Shown here: positions 1-11,625 of the stretch, one piece after another
Layout: each line of letters begins with the position of its first letter
Position numbering within the stretch: position 1 is the stretch's first letter
Origin: Glandiceps talaboti
Taxonomy: Eukaryota > Hemichordata > Enteropneusta > Spengelidae
Direction: 5' to 3'
Assembly: GCF_964340395.1 (NCBI RefSeq)
Contig: NC_135553.1
Span: 26,341,449 to 26,405,448, forward strand
DNA length: 64,000 bases
Position numbers and translations under genes: made by a program
Notes under the pieces: model-generated
The model's input: the letters and a program-made list of their open reading frames with translations, nothing else
Told to the model about the DNA's origin: nothing
Database searches by the model: none

Positions 1-705
1 TTACATCTTTCCCTACCATCTAACTATGCTTATTCTACCTTTCAGGGAGAATATTTTGGTTCTTTTTGGTGTGCATGATTCTTAGATCTTTCTATGCATT
101 ATTTAATACCATGTAATTAAACATGTGGTGTATCGTTCTATTTTGGCATACAGGTATATGTTAGGTACTTCATATATCTTACCTTATAGCCTTTTGTGAA
201 AGGATGTTATATCAAAATGTTAAGGATTATACTTCTTGATAAGGACTTTAATACTTGTTACTTTTGCACTCATATATATATTCCACATCTGGCTATCAGC
301 AAATTAATTTGATCACTGAGGGCGCTATTCAGAGTACATTTTATGAATGGGTTCAGTCCCATATTCTGATTCTCAAACATTCCATGATGATATATAACGT
401 AGATCATATTCTTGACTATTTTGCAAACAAATGTGCATTTTTGTAGTTTTTGATGATTTGGGAACCCATTCAAATAGTTTCCTTGCATTTTGTAGATTCA
501 TTCGTGGACTGCAATGTGTTAATCCATGATAGCACTTGGGTATAAATACTTTACCCTTTATCTTCTTTCTACTGGGGGTGTGGATGGAGGTGGGATGGAT
601 GGGAGAGGGTATTTGTTTGCACACAAAAAAACTACAAGTCGGAAAAAAGATGATTAATTCTGTCGTCCCCCCCCCCCCCCCCCCACACCAACTTGTACAT
701 TTTTG
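1..705. other. Non-coding DNA, no gene recognised
   Basis: AT-rich sequence with no convincing exon. The only notable structure is a run of 18 C at 667-684. Short open frames here overlap on both strands, show no family resemblance and are best read as chance. Confidence 0.6.
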
Positions 706-1809
706 GAGGTATGTAATTCGCCCAAAACTGACCAAGTACGGGCAGAGTTACGAGCTCGTAAGTCTCAAGTACGAGTGACGTCTGAACTCATAATTTCCAT
801 ATACGGGTGACGTCATACTCTTGTAGTTGGACTAATTTTCGATGAGTACGCAGAGGACTCACGCTTGTCGTATTCCGCGAGTATGTGGCGAATATTTGGT
901 TGTTGTAAATTAAATGTAATAATAATGACATTCTCTTATCATTGATGTGAAAAAAATTCTAGGTAAGCTAACGTTTAGGCATATGTTATGTTGTATTCAC
1001 TCGTAACTTGGAAGTATAATCGGCTCTGAACTTAGTGTGATTAATGTGAGCGGTGGTTTGGTAACGCAATTTTCTCCGGGCGCTCGATTTATGCCACTTA
1101 CCAATACGGCTTATGTTCGCAAACGCCGTTACGTTGTGTTGGCAGGATTGGTTAGGAAATTTATTTTCATAATGAAACAATCAGTCACACATATCATGAC
1201 GATAATATATTCCTTATTATTTGTCAGATCATTTGTCACTTACATAAAAAAACTTGGAAGGCGGGATCGTTATTATAGCCACACACCCTTCAACAGAATG
1301 ATATGTCCCAGGACTCAAAAGATGGCGCAGATAAAATGTACATTGTACTGAGTCTAGGCATGGAAGGTCTAGGTGAACGAAGGGATTGTTAGCCTAAAAA
1401 CGATAAAACAAGACTTGTGCGGCCACAAGTTAGGTTAGATAGGGTTCTTAACATTCTAGTTCAATCACAAATCGACTTTTGATATCGATTTGACGTTTGG
1501 ATTTTCCCCGGGCAGTAACTCACTGAATCCCGTATCAATGAATCATGCAATGGCTATGGACGTCACCAGCTACAAAATTTCAGGCTGAAAAACCTGCACC
1601 TACACAAATTTTGTTCCGTTTACCCTCTAGTTTGCTCCCGGGCGCTTTCTTTCTTCCCCGGGCAGTAATTACATGACGTCACTCGTATTTCAGACATACG
1701 AGCTCGTTATGTCACCCGTATATATACGTTCAGACGTCACTCGTACTTGAGACTTGCGAGCTCGTAACTCTGCCTGTACTTGGTCAGTTTTGGGCCAATT
1801 ACTTACATG
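706..1809. mobile_element. Foldback/MITE-like DNA element with ~100-bp terminal inverted repeats
   Basis: The left end (about 713-820) and the right end (about 1675-1802) are near-perfect inverted copies. Both carry CCCAAAACTGACCAAGTAC followed by GGCAGAGTTACGAGCTCG and then the AAGTCTCAAGTACGAGTGACG block. The 8-mer CATTTTTG occurs directly outside both ends (698-705 and 1810-1817) and is a candidate TSD, although a T-rich one. An 8-bp TSD would fit the hAT superfamily. The interior of about 850 bp shows no transposase, so the element looks nonautonomous. The inverted repeats are denser in CpG, GACGTC and GAGCTC than the surrounding DNA. Each side holds one perfect TGACGTCA palindrome (808-815 and 1674-1681). 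Confidence 0.8.
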
Positions 1810-1942
1810 CATTTTTGTGTACACACACACAAACACACACACACATGCACTTAAATTATGCTAGTATATGTTTATGTTGATGCATGCCTTCATTAGTATC
1901 AAATCCCCTTCTGGTAATTGTTAGCACAGCAGATGCATGCTT

Positions 1943-2985
1943 ATCTGTCTGTATCTGTATCTGTATCTGTATCTGTATCTGTTTGAATACTGGAGACTGT
2001 TTAAGCAAAAATCCTCCAGGGGGATGTGTGCACTTTGTTAGTTTTTAATCATGCAGATCACAGAGTTATGACAATGCAGACTTAAATTGTTCTGGTGATT
2101 TACACATTACAGTGGACTCTGGTAGTGCATTCCAATCTTTTATGGTCCTTGGTATGAATGAATATGTACATTTCGGTTTTACAACTTGGTATGATGAGGG
2201 TTTTAGTGTGTCTATTTCTGGATGGTCTAAAAGTCAGAGGGATAGCTACCAGGCCATTGTTAACCTTGAAAAGTAAGAGGAGGTGCTGGTCTGACAGAGG
2301 TTTCCATTTCAGGTCTTTGAGCATAGAAGTAACACTGCTGTCCCTATGGTAGTTATTTTTCACAAAACGTGTTTTCAAGCTTGGTGCTGTCTAATTTTAG
2401 GTGTGGGTCCAACACAACTGAGGAGTAGTCCATCACTGATCTCACTAGTGTAGTACCAGTATATGCCATTTCTTTGAGATTTTTATGGCAATATCTTAGG
2501 TTTCGACAGATAAAACCCAAGATGGGGAAGCACAGTTTGAGACTTAATTGGAGATGTGAGTATTCCATTTCAGTGTGTCACTGATGGTTAATAATCAGGT
2601 TATTACAAGATATGGGTTTTCAGATACTTTTTCAATGATATGGTGATTTAATGAATACTGATACACTAATGGTGATTTACATCTAGATATTGACATAAAG
2701 TAACACTTTGTTACATTGAAATGCATGCCCCAATCTTGAGCCCATTTTTCTAAAGCTGTGAAGTGATGTTGTGGTTGAACATGGTCATCTGAGTTCCTTT
2801 ATATTTATCTATAGAAGAGACAAACGTCAGTGAACAGCCTCACTTGAGACTTTACCCTTAGTGGCAGCTGGGTCATTTATATGACATAAAAAGAGCAACA
2901 GCTGGAAGACCGTGACCTGGGGGACTAGTAGGAATGCAGTTGTGATAAATTTTCATTTGTATCCTCCCTTGTAAACACAGACTGA
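1943..2985 (-). mobile_element. Decayed CR1/Jockey-like LINE, 3' half of the reverse transcriptase, 5' truncated
   Basis: Reading the minus strand from about 2985 to 2100, with several frameshifts and stops, gives the conserved C-terminal half of a CR1/Jockey-group reverse transcriptase. A degraded VPQGT-GPLLF-like turn comes first, then LTALEKWAQDWGMHFN and TKCYFMS. After these come LGFICRNLRYC (about 2500), VRSVMDYSSVV, ARFVKNNYHRDSSVTSML and KVNNGLVAIP. The order of motifs matches the family's palm, thumb and C-terminal region. The 3' end after the coding remnant closes in a short hexanucleotide repeat, (ATACAG)n on the minus strand, at 1943-1983, as is usual for CR1-type LINEs. At least one frameshift lies near 2355-2378, so this is an old, inactive copy. 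No TSD was found. Confidence 0.8.
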
Positions 2986-4805
2986 AATTGGTTGTATAAT
3001 CTTAAATAGTTTTGATGCAGTATACAATTATGTTTGTGATACCTGCTATGCCAATATTATGCTTTCTCTTTGCTTTGATATATTTCCAGCTTTAATTGTT
3101 TCCTTCTCCCATTATGTCATTCACATAGTTCCAGTGTGCCTTTCTTATGTTCTTTTGTGTTTGTCTCTTTGCATCATGATATTTATCCCAGTCTTGTTGA
3201 GATTTTGTTCATTTATCACATTGGAAGAGTTTATGTTTACATTAGATTTGTTTCAGTCTGTAACTGACGATTTACCGAGGGTAAATTGTATTTTGTTTGT
3301 GTTAATTTAGATGGGATGTCTTCCTTTATAACCTTTTCAATACATGTACCTTTATAACACTAGTACAGGGTATATCTATATATTTATAATATTATATTAA
3401 CAAATTCCATCATTGAATTGTATTATTCACCTCAATACCTGAACTGAGTTCTGCCAATAGTGATGGATACTGAGTTCAAGAGCACTTCAGTAAGATAGGT
3501 ACATTTTACATGTAACTTAACAAAAAGTACCCACATATAGAAACTCAGTATACCCATAAACAAAATAACTTACCAGTCACTATCTGAGCTGAGACATTGT
3601 TTGTTGAACACATCTACATGCATGTGTTAATTGTATGCTATTTATCCATCAATAATTTTGTCATGGTCTCTGAGGGAAATGATGACTAAGAACACACACA
3701 ATTTCTTTAAAAGACTAAAGTGCCAAGTTCTTTTGTATTACATCAGAGAATGGCTATTTTGCATAACAATGTGTTCATAATTACTTGTACACTGTATTGT
3801 ATATAGGCACACCCTACAGGACATCACACTTTGTCTATGCTACAATACATTGTACATGCATGTATGTTGTACATTTTTCAAAAGAGATCTTTTTTTCACT
3901 GGTTTAACAGTACTCTTTCATTTACATTAGCATTCTAATTCCTCAACAACCTCTTCTTAGTTTTAGTCAACAGTAATACAAATATCAAAGTAAGTCAAAG
4001 TTCATAGGTCATAGGTCATCCCAAACATACCCTTGTAAACCTGTCAGTTACTGACTGGTGGACTTTGTGGGCATACACACTGCTGTAGGTGTTGATTTAC
4101 TCATCTCTTATTTCAGTTTACCCTGTGATGATCTTATAAGAGGTAAGTTGATAAATAATATGATTTCAATAATTTAACAAATCTACATTTCTACTATATA
4201 CCCACAGCTACAGGGATTGGGAGCCATCAATTTCATTCCCAGCTGGTCATTACATGTGTCACATACTGTACCTTGTACTGCATGTATACCTACATGGACA
4301 CTGTGCACTGATATACAGTTCATAACCTTGTTGCAACACAAATATAACTCACAATATTTGAATAACAGGGACATGAAATCACAATAACTGCATTCCCTCA
4401 TTGATAACTATTACCAGAATTAAACTACAAGCTTAGATCAATTGTCATGTAATGTTACATGTAATTTGGTTCTTATATAGTAAAGATATAGTCATGTGCT
4501 TGTATTACAACTAAGGGCAGACTAATTCACCTCACTAAATGATGAGCCATGTGCCATGCTGTGAATTTACTTGTCACATATGTTGTTGTTTATTTGTATA
4601 ACACCTACATGTAGATAATATATCTCAACAATGACTTCCAATGTTTATTTATAATATCAGATATAATACTGAAAGACACACACAGCATATCATAAATTCT
4701 CTGTAGGGTTCATCATGGTGTTTTAAAATGTTACATCTTATTTAGGTGAAAATGAAAACAAGTCGTGTTTATCGATTTTTGTTTGTGTGTTGTTTTATTT
4801 CTCAC
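2986..4805. other. Non-coding DNA, no gene recognised
   Basis: AT-rich intergenic or intronic sequence. One possible splice pair frames a 26-nt microexon (acceptor AG at 4115-4116, donor GTAAGT at 4143), but nothing links it to a gene. Otherwise I see nothing. Confidence 0.5.
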
Positions 4806-4922
4806 AAAATAGCACTAATCTTGGCATTGTAACACAACAGTACAGTTTGCATTATTTCTTTAAATGTTTATGCCAATTCATCATTAATGTTAATGCCTTT
4901 GCAAAATAATTAATCATTTCAC

Positions 4923-6909
4923 AAAAGGGGAAAGCTCCGGGTCCAGATGGTATACCTTCAGAGTTTTATAAATGTACTGTCAACAGGCTATTGCCGTTAA
5001 TGAGTGATTTATTCAACGACATTTTTGAAACTGGAGTCTTTCCTGAGGGGTGGTGTAGAGGGGTTATCATACCACTGTATAAAAAAGGTGTCAGGTCTGA
5101 TCCGAATAATTACAGGGGTATAACTTTATTAGCTGTGTTTGGGAAAGTGTTCTGTGCCATTTTGAATAAGAGATTGTACGTTTGGGCTGAAGACATCGGG
5201 TCTATCTCCAGTTGTCAGAGTGGTTTTAGAAAGGGTTTCTCTACTATGGATAATATTTTCACACTGTATGCCATAATTCAAAACTATCTGCGTAGACGCA
5301 GAGGTAAATTCTTCTGTTTATTTGTTGATTTCGCTAAGGCTTTCGATTCTGTTAATTACCATTATCTTTTCGTTAAACTACAATCAATTGGTCTTTCGGG
5401 TAAAATGTTTAATATCATCAAGTCCATGTACGATGATGTGAAGTCATGTGTTAAATTGGATAGGGGGATTTCAGAGTATTTCAATTGTGGTATCGGAGTT
5501 AGACAAGGAAGCGTACTAAGCCCTGTACTTTTTTCTCTTTTCATCGATGAACTTTACCAAATAATTACAAAAGCAGGATTTAAGGAGGTGCAGCTTACAC
5601 AAGACATGTTTGATTTATTTGTCCTGCTTTATGCAGATGACGTTGTGATATTTGCTGACACAGTTGTGGGTTTGCAGCGTTTGATTAACTGTCTGGGCCA
5701 ATTCTGTGACAAGTGGAAACTTAAAGCAAACTTTAAGAAAACAAAGGTGGTAACATTTCGAAAGGGAGGTCATAGTTCAAGGAACGAAAAATGGCATTTA
5801 AATGGTACGAGTATCGAGGTGGTTAGCTACTATAACTATTTAGGACTGTTGTTATCATGTAGAAATAAGTGGTCTAAGGCAGTTAGTAATCTAGCTGATC
5901 AGGCCCGTAAAGCAATGTTTTCTATATTTAGTTTTGAGCGTAAAGTTGGCGTTATAACCCATGAGGTTTATTTTAAATTGTTTGATAGTCTAATCTTGCC
6001 TATTCTTTTGTATGGTTCTGAGCTTTGGGGATTTCAGCAGTTTATGCAAATTGAAATGGTACAACTTAAATATTGTAAACATTTTCTTGGAGTGCGACAA
6101 AACACTACAAATGAAGCGGTACTTGGGGATTGTGGCAGAACGCCAATTTTTGTAAAATCATTGACGAGATGTATAAAGTACTGGCTACGTCTTACTGAAC
6201 TCCCCGATAACAGAGTTGCCAAACATGCTTATAAATTGATGCTGAAAATTGACGAAAGTGGTCACACGTCTTGGGCAACAGAAGTAAAAAATATTTTGCA
6301 ATACTACAGTTTTGGTATAGTTTGGGTGTCACAGGGAGTGGGAGACACTATTTCTTTCGTAACGGAGTTCAGTCAGCGCGTATCTGATATTTATAAGCAA
6401 AATTGGTTTTCTGATGTTTGCTCCAAGGAGTCTTTAAATACATACTGTAATTTCAAGAGCGTATTAGAACCAGAAAAATATTTGTTGCAGCTTTCAGATG
6501 TAAGATACAGACATGCATTAGCGAGGATTCGATGTGGGAGTCATAAGTTACGTATACAGGAAGGTCGTCACAGCGGCTTAGATGTTACTGAGAGAATATG
6601 TGAAGTATGTTCAGAGGGTATAGAAGATGAATTTCATTTTCTACTAGTATGCCCTTTGTATCAAACAGTGAGGGAAGCTTTACTACCTCAGTATTACTGG
6701 ATATTTCCTACACGTCAAAAGTTTTTCAATTTAATGAATGTGCAGTCTGCAATATTACTAAGAAACCTTGGTAAATTTATATACAAAGCAATGTACTTAA
6801 GAGAGGAATTCTATTCCAGCTAATGTCATTACACTCTTTCTGCTTGATGTATTAAATTATTTTTTGGTCACGTAGGCCTGTGGCCTGTAGTGATAATAAA
6901 CATATTATT
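4923..6909 (+). mobile_element. 5'-truncated non-LTR retrotransposon (LINE) with 14-bp TSD
   Basis: The element is bounded by direct copies of ATTAATCATTTCAC at 4909-4922 and 6910-6923. It starts inside the reverse transcriptase gene, immediately before the GKAPGPDG motif, so it is a typical 5'-truncated target-primed insertion. After the stop at 6823 a 3' UTR of about 85 bp ends in an ATT-rich tail (around 6890-6909). The tail and the duplicated target overlap in sequence, so the exact 3' boundary is uncertain by a few bases. The open frame is unbroken, which suggests a recent insertion. Confidence 0.92.
4928..6823 (+). pseudogene. LINE reverse transcriptase fragment, uninterrupted, lacking its N-terminus and endonuclease
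   Basis: An open frame of about 630 codons runs from GKAPGPDGIPSEFYK (4928) to the stop at 6823. The first in-frame Met is at 4991 but is not a real start, because the element is 5' truncated and the frame is open from the insertion junction. Reverse transcriptase motifs appear in order. These are NNYRGITLL, VDFAKAFDSV (about residue 112 from that Met), GVRQGSVLSPVLFSLF, the catalytic YADD (about residue 214), LKANFKKTKVV and YNYLGLLL. A CCHC-type cysteine-histidine motif (CEVC, then H-x4-C in HFLLVC) lies at about residue 537, as in many non-LTR elements. In an intact element the protein would carry out target-primed reverse transcription in the nucleus. No endonuclease domain or promoter remains, so this copy is presumably immobile. 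Clade not assigned. Confidence 0.9.
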
Positions 6910-7181
6910 ATTAATCATTTCACTATCTTTAGAATGTCTCACTTGCCTAATCTCTGTTGTTATATGTCATATAAACCATAATTTGGTTGTCATGGGCATG
7001 GTTTTGTTGCTTGGCATATAAAAGTGTTCATTTTTTTAATGTTAATCCATACCACACCCATGCATCATTGGGTTCTATCATATTACTGCACAGTGTTATT
7101 TAGGATTGCCATTTCGATATGTTACTTATTATTTTCTTCTCTCTGTTCTATAATGACTTCATGATACAAAGCATATGTCTT

Positions 7182-7191
7182 AAATTCACAG
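7182..7191 (+). promoter_or_regulatory. Splice acceptor just upstream of GLYAT-like paralogue 1 start
   Basis: The AAATTCACAG acceptor ends four bases before the ATG. Equivalent acceptors lie before paralogues 2 and 3 (TTCACAG in each). This implies a non-coding first exon and a 5' UTR intron in the ancestral gene. The upstream exon was not found. Confidence 0.6.
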
Positions 7192-8095
7192 GACCATGGC
7201 TTACTCAGTGACCTTAAAGAGAATACCTGAACTATTGAAGTACATAACAAGATGGCGTCCAGAATGTAACCCTCTCTACTACATGATAAAGAATAGTCAT
7301 CAAACCAATAATACTTGGCCACATCTCAACATCTACACAGATAATGAACAATTTCAATTTTGTAAAAGTGTGGTCTGTAAAGCCAACAACTTCTACAAAC
7401 CTCCCTACAACACAACATACTTTGCCTACTCTACTGATGCCGGTAGTCTTACAACTTTACTGAAGCAGAATGGTGTTATGGACCGGAAAGAAGACTACAC
7501 AACATTTGAACTTGTTCCTACTTCTTTGGTGGACAATATCAAGGACGTGACATATGATCAAATGGATTATAAACCAATATTTGAGGTTAAAATCAACTTG
7601 TTTCTTGCAAATACAGGAGGCAAGGAAACATTTTCACATTTACCCCATCCACCAAAGTGTCTACCAGAGGGCTTTACTCTAGCACCATTGTCTGTTGAAC
7701 ATGTAAAATTACTGGAAGAGAAAAACACACTCCCATTTACACCAACTTTTGCGAAAACTCTTGAATACTACAAACATTTGGCAGTTTTTGATGAAAAAAA
7801 GAAACCTGTTGCATGGCTCATACAGAAGGAATATGGTGATCTGGGCTATGCTTACACAGATCCAGTATTCCGTAGATATGATTTTTTTACTATCATTGCC
7901 ACAAGCTTAGGGTTGGAAATATCACAGGCTGATGAACCACCCATTGGTATCATTAATGTTGGCCTTATTCCTCCTGCCAAAGCTGTATACAAAACAGGAA
8001 TGGTCAAATACAAGGATTTTGAGATGACAAGGCTGTGCTTAAAGAAGAAAGAAGAAAAACACCAATTTCATGGACATGTTTACTCAAAAATCTAA
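7192..8095 (+). CDS. Glycine N-acyltransferase-like protein (GLYAT family, GNAT fold), paralogue 1
   Basis: The coding region is 7196-8095, giving 299 residues on one exon. A splice acceptor, AAATTCACAG, ends at 7191, and the ATG follows four bases later in GACCATGG. This start is conserved in all three paralogues. Residues 1-145 resemble the GLYAT N-terminal domain. Residues 155-285 resemble the C-terminal GNAT acyl-CoA-binding half, with LPEGFTLAPLS, KPVAWLIQKEYGDLGYAYTD (residues 203-222) and RRYDFFTIIA (226-235) in the usual CoA-loop position. Family members transfer acyl groups from acyl-CoA to glycine or other amino acids, in mitochondria in vertebrates. Substrate and location here are not known. 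Asp229 replaces the Gly of the R-x-x-G CoA loop seen in paralogue 2. Length is normal for the family (about 290-300). No signal peptide or membrane segment is seen. The family call rests on the overall pattern and was not tested by a search. Confidence 0.8.
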
Positions 8096-8928
8096 AGATT
8101 CAGTCACAGGTTTTACAAATTGATAACAAAAGATCAAAGTCTAGTAATACTCATTCAGACTTGTCTAACACTTGGAACTTATACTGTCTTGTATTTCAGT
8201 GTATTATTACCAGAAGATACATCAATTTACAACATTACAACTTTGAAAACATTTCAAACCTGATTGGGCGTCAAGACAGTTTAACTTATACTTAACTTGT
8301 CTATCCATATAGTATTACTATAGGGGTATACTGTTCATCAGAATGATATTGTACAATATTGTAGATTCTTAACATCACATTGGCAATTACAATTCAATGA
8401 TGATGATGTAGTACAGCCAAGATTTTCTTCCTATCAGTAACATTGTATAGTTACATGGACCTGTTGTAGAAATTTCTATAACATCATACACAAATTTAAG
8501 AGGAGTCAACCCAGTTGGTTTGGATCTTTTGCCAGAAATCACAATTAATAACTGAATTTGAATATCATCAACCCAATCACAAACCTCAACTATATGTAAA
8601 CATTTAACAATTGAAAACACTCCCCCCCCCCCCCCCCCCCCGCCAATACTTTACTTCTACATGTATGTGACTGAATGGAGACTTGAGTTAAAAGAAATTG
8701 GTGGCAACAAATAAATACTATACTGTATTTAGTTTCTGATAATGCAGGACACTGCTTAAGTTCGATAATTAACGATCAACATCAAGGACAAAGGGCAATG
8801 TCTCAAAAGAAAGTTTAAACCTGGCAATAGGGGGTAGACACTTGAATGGAGTCTTTACATGTACGTTTTTGAGTTAATTGGTACATGTAAATCATGATTG
8901 TTCACTACAAATATGACTGCCATTGAGT
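8096..8928. other. 3' flank of GLYAT-like paralogue 1
   Basis: Presumed 3' UTR and spacer. AT-rich, with a run of 20 C at 8622-8641 and a candidate AATAAA within ACAAATAAATAC near 8708. No other gene is visible. Confidence 0.5.
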
Positions 8929-9445
8929 AAAAATAGCACCAATGGCATTGTAGCACAACTGTAGTTTTTAAAAGTGTTTATCCACATGCTGATCCACACA
9001 AGATACAAAATGTATTGTTTTTCATTTGCTGAATGATTATCCAGTTGCCTATTCATATTTGCATACATTTTTTTGAATGTTTGTTCTTTTGTCTATGAAT
9101 CCCTGATGTTATCTTTGCAATGTGATCATTTAGCTGTTGCTATGGGTGTGGTCATGTTGCTAGACATATTTGCATAAAGTTTTTGAATGTTTGTTCTTTT
9201 GTCTATGAATCCCTGATGTTATCTTTGCAATATACATCATCATATGGCTGTTGTTTCATATGGCTGTTGCTATGGGCATGGTTTGTTGCTTGCCACATTT
9301 ACATACATTTTGAAACAATGTTTTTTTTTACCCCACCTATGATGCCATCATTTTCATTTGAGAAATTTTCCATCTACACGCCCTAAGTAATGTCCTCATC
9401 AAATACCAAGGCTATCGGCCCCACAGTTTTTGACTTGACCCCTCC
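8929..9445 (+). repeat. Dispersed repeat family, copy B
   Basis: Starts with AAAATAGCACC and the GGCATTGTAGCACAACTGTAG signature. It continues with two tandem modules of about 110 bp, marked by TGTTCTTTTGTCTATGAATC (around 9080 and 9190) and GCTGTTGCTATGGG. It then passes into the family's 3' module (ATTTTCCATCTACACGCCC). It lacks the terminal AGTTGTGCTAAAAAT end, so it is 3' truncated near 9440. Confidence 0.65.
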
Positions 9446-10299
9446 CTCCTCCCAGTCAGCCAATTGCTATCCTACATGTACAATGTACATGTGCACGAAC
9501 CTCATATTTAGTACACAGGTCAAATGTCAGCAAAGGAGAGTGCAGATCAGATTGACCTGCCATTGTAACATACTGCTGTTTACAAATTAGGTCAGGACTT
9601 TGTTCTCTGCTGAACCTGACTGAACAAACAGTGAGGACACATACAAGACCAACCTGTAAGGATAACAGATTCCTGTGTCTGATCTAAAAGAGGTACAATC
9701 TAAGTGTTCTTTCTTTCTGTCAGGAATCACTAATTAACAAACAGATTTAGAATGACACACATGAATATCTGAGTTTGCATTGTATCCATATATGTCTTGG
9801 AGTACCGTATATCGTTCTATTGTACAGTACATAGGTATTCATCAGCACATGGCCCACAATTATCTTGCCTATGCCTTGTGCTAAAGAAGTGTCATTCAAA
9901 ATGTCATAGATTATACTAATTGATTGATTGATAATTACGGACTGTATTTATTAATTTTTACATTCCTACGTAGAGTACATACCTTTGTACTTAGATTTCA
10001 ACTCACAACATTACATTATGGACCTTCAACTCACAACATTACATTGTGGACCTTCAACTCACAACATTACATTATGGACCATACACCTTAGAGTTCATCT
10101 GAATGAGACCCCCTTGGGCACTGGGTTTATGAGTGGATCTTAAAATTCAAACACTCATACTTTACATAACACCACCTGAGTGCTTTTGGAGGAATTCAAA
10201 TTCATTATAATCCACCTCTTTATAATGATCTGAATTATTACATGCCACAGTTCACTTTTATCTAATCTGACCACAAGTGTTTTTCTGTTTTGTTGAAAA
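9446..10299. other. Non-coding spacer with a small 28-bp triplication
   Basis: No gene seen. At 9997-10080 a 28-bp unit beginning TTCAACTCACAACATTACAT is repeated three times in tandem with one difference. Confidence 0.6.
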
Positions 10300-10970
10300 A
10301 AATATGGCCAATGGCGTTGTAGCACAACATTTTAGACCTAATTTGCATATCACTGATGGGATCATCATGTCATGAATGATTCTTAATCTACACACCCCTA
10401 AGAACGCCCCCACCACATTTCAGTCTAATCTGCTCAGTAGTTTTGGAATTATAGATTTTTGACCATAAAGACACATATTTAGCCCTGATTTGCATATCAC
10501 TGATGGGATCACCATATCATGAACAAATCTAAATATAAACACCCTGAACAATGTTCCTACCAAAGTTCAGCCTAATCTGCTCAGTAGTTTTGGAATGAAA
10601 GATTTTTGACCAGAAGACACATTTTTATACCTAATTTGCATATCACTGATGGAATCATCATGTCATCAACAATTCTTAATCTAAAACACCTCTAAGAACG
10701 TTCCAACCAAATTTCAGATCAATCTGCTGAGTAGTTTTGAAGTTTAAATTTTTGACCAAAAATCACATTTTTCAACCCAAATCACACACCAGTGGTAAGA
10801 TCATTTTCATTTGAACAATTTCCAAACTAGACACCCAAGAAAATATACCCATCAACTATCATGGCAATCGGCACAGTGGTTTTTGACTTTAAGTTGTTTA
10901 CACACACAGACAGACACTTTGCCATGCCTATAGAACTACTGAACCTTACAGTTGAGTTGTGCTAAAAATG
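10300..10970 (+). repeat. Dispersed repeat family, copy C, with three internal ~150-170-bp modules
   Basis: The left end carries GGCCAATGGCGTTGTAGCACAAC. Three tandem degenerate modules follow, each with CTAATTTGCATATCACTGATG (Gs and As varying), CTGCTCAGTAGTTTTGGAAT and a TTTTTGACCA motif. A distinct 3' module then ends in CCTATAGAACTACTGAACC and AGTTGTGCTAAAAATG. The two ends share an inverted AGCACAAC, so short imperfect TIRs are plausible. Confidence 0.7.
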
Positions 10971-11449
10971 TACATAGTACACATAGTATTACCAAAATAT
11001 TGAGGCAAGATTTGAATATGCTGTACAACTCAATGTGCAAATCATTATGACACTGTATAGTATAGGAACTACTACACTCTTGTATGCTCATTGCTTGTTG
11101 ATAGTGCTACATCATAATTTGACAAAAAAGAAACTTGTCAGTTACATGTAAAGTGGCCATATGGATTAGAATTGGGGGATTTATTTGCAATTTTAATTGA
11201 TAACACTACTTTGTTTTTTTAATTGAAAAACAATGTGAAATAACATATACATAAAGTCCTTGTTTGTAACTCAATAAATTGCAGAATATGCAAAAGTTGT
11301 GGAAGTTTGATTAATTTTTAAATATTTGTAATTAGGAATATCCTTAATTTTACTTCATTGCAACGTAAGTTGTTATTTACATTTTGTAAACGTTTAATGG
11401 ACAGCAAGAATACTGTTATTTACAGTTGTGTACATTCTGATTCCTATTT

Positions 11450-11625
11450 CCATTCTAACTTTTGGAAACACTCAAGGTCAATTCTTTACTAGTGCTTTTT
11501 GTACTTTTTAGACTTTCACTTCAGTGTTACATTTTAGTGTTTTCTTTTTCTTTTCTTTTATTTGTATGGGCCGCTGGCCTGAAATAAAGAATAATAAAAA
11601 TAATAATAATAATAATAATATGTCC
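11450..11625 (+). repeat. Probable 3' end of a retroposon with (AAT)n tail
   Basis: TATGGGCCGCTGGCCTGAAATAAAG is followed by an AATAAT tail ending near 11620. The arrangement parallels the 3' end of the LINE at 4923-6909, which has GGCCTGTGGCCTG and then an ATT-rich tail. No coding motif was found upstream, so the 5' limit is arbitrary. Confidence 0.4.

Larger units (their letters stand above)
4806..7045 (+). repeat. Dispersed repeat family, copy A (split by a LINE insertion)
   Basis: The left part (4806-4922) begins with the family signature AAAATAGCAC followed by a GGCATTGTAACACAACAGTACAG block. The right part (6924-7045) continues with the family's internal module, GGTTGTCATGGGCATGGTTTTG and GCTTGGCATA. 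The same modules lie uninterrupted in the copies at 8929 and 43538. The LINE at 4923-6909 separates the two halves and is therefore younger than this copy. Confidence 0.65.
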
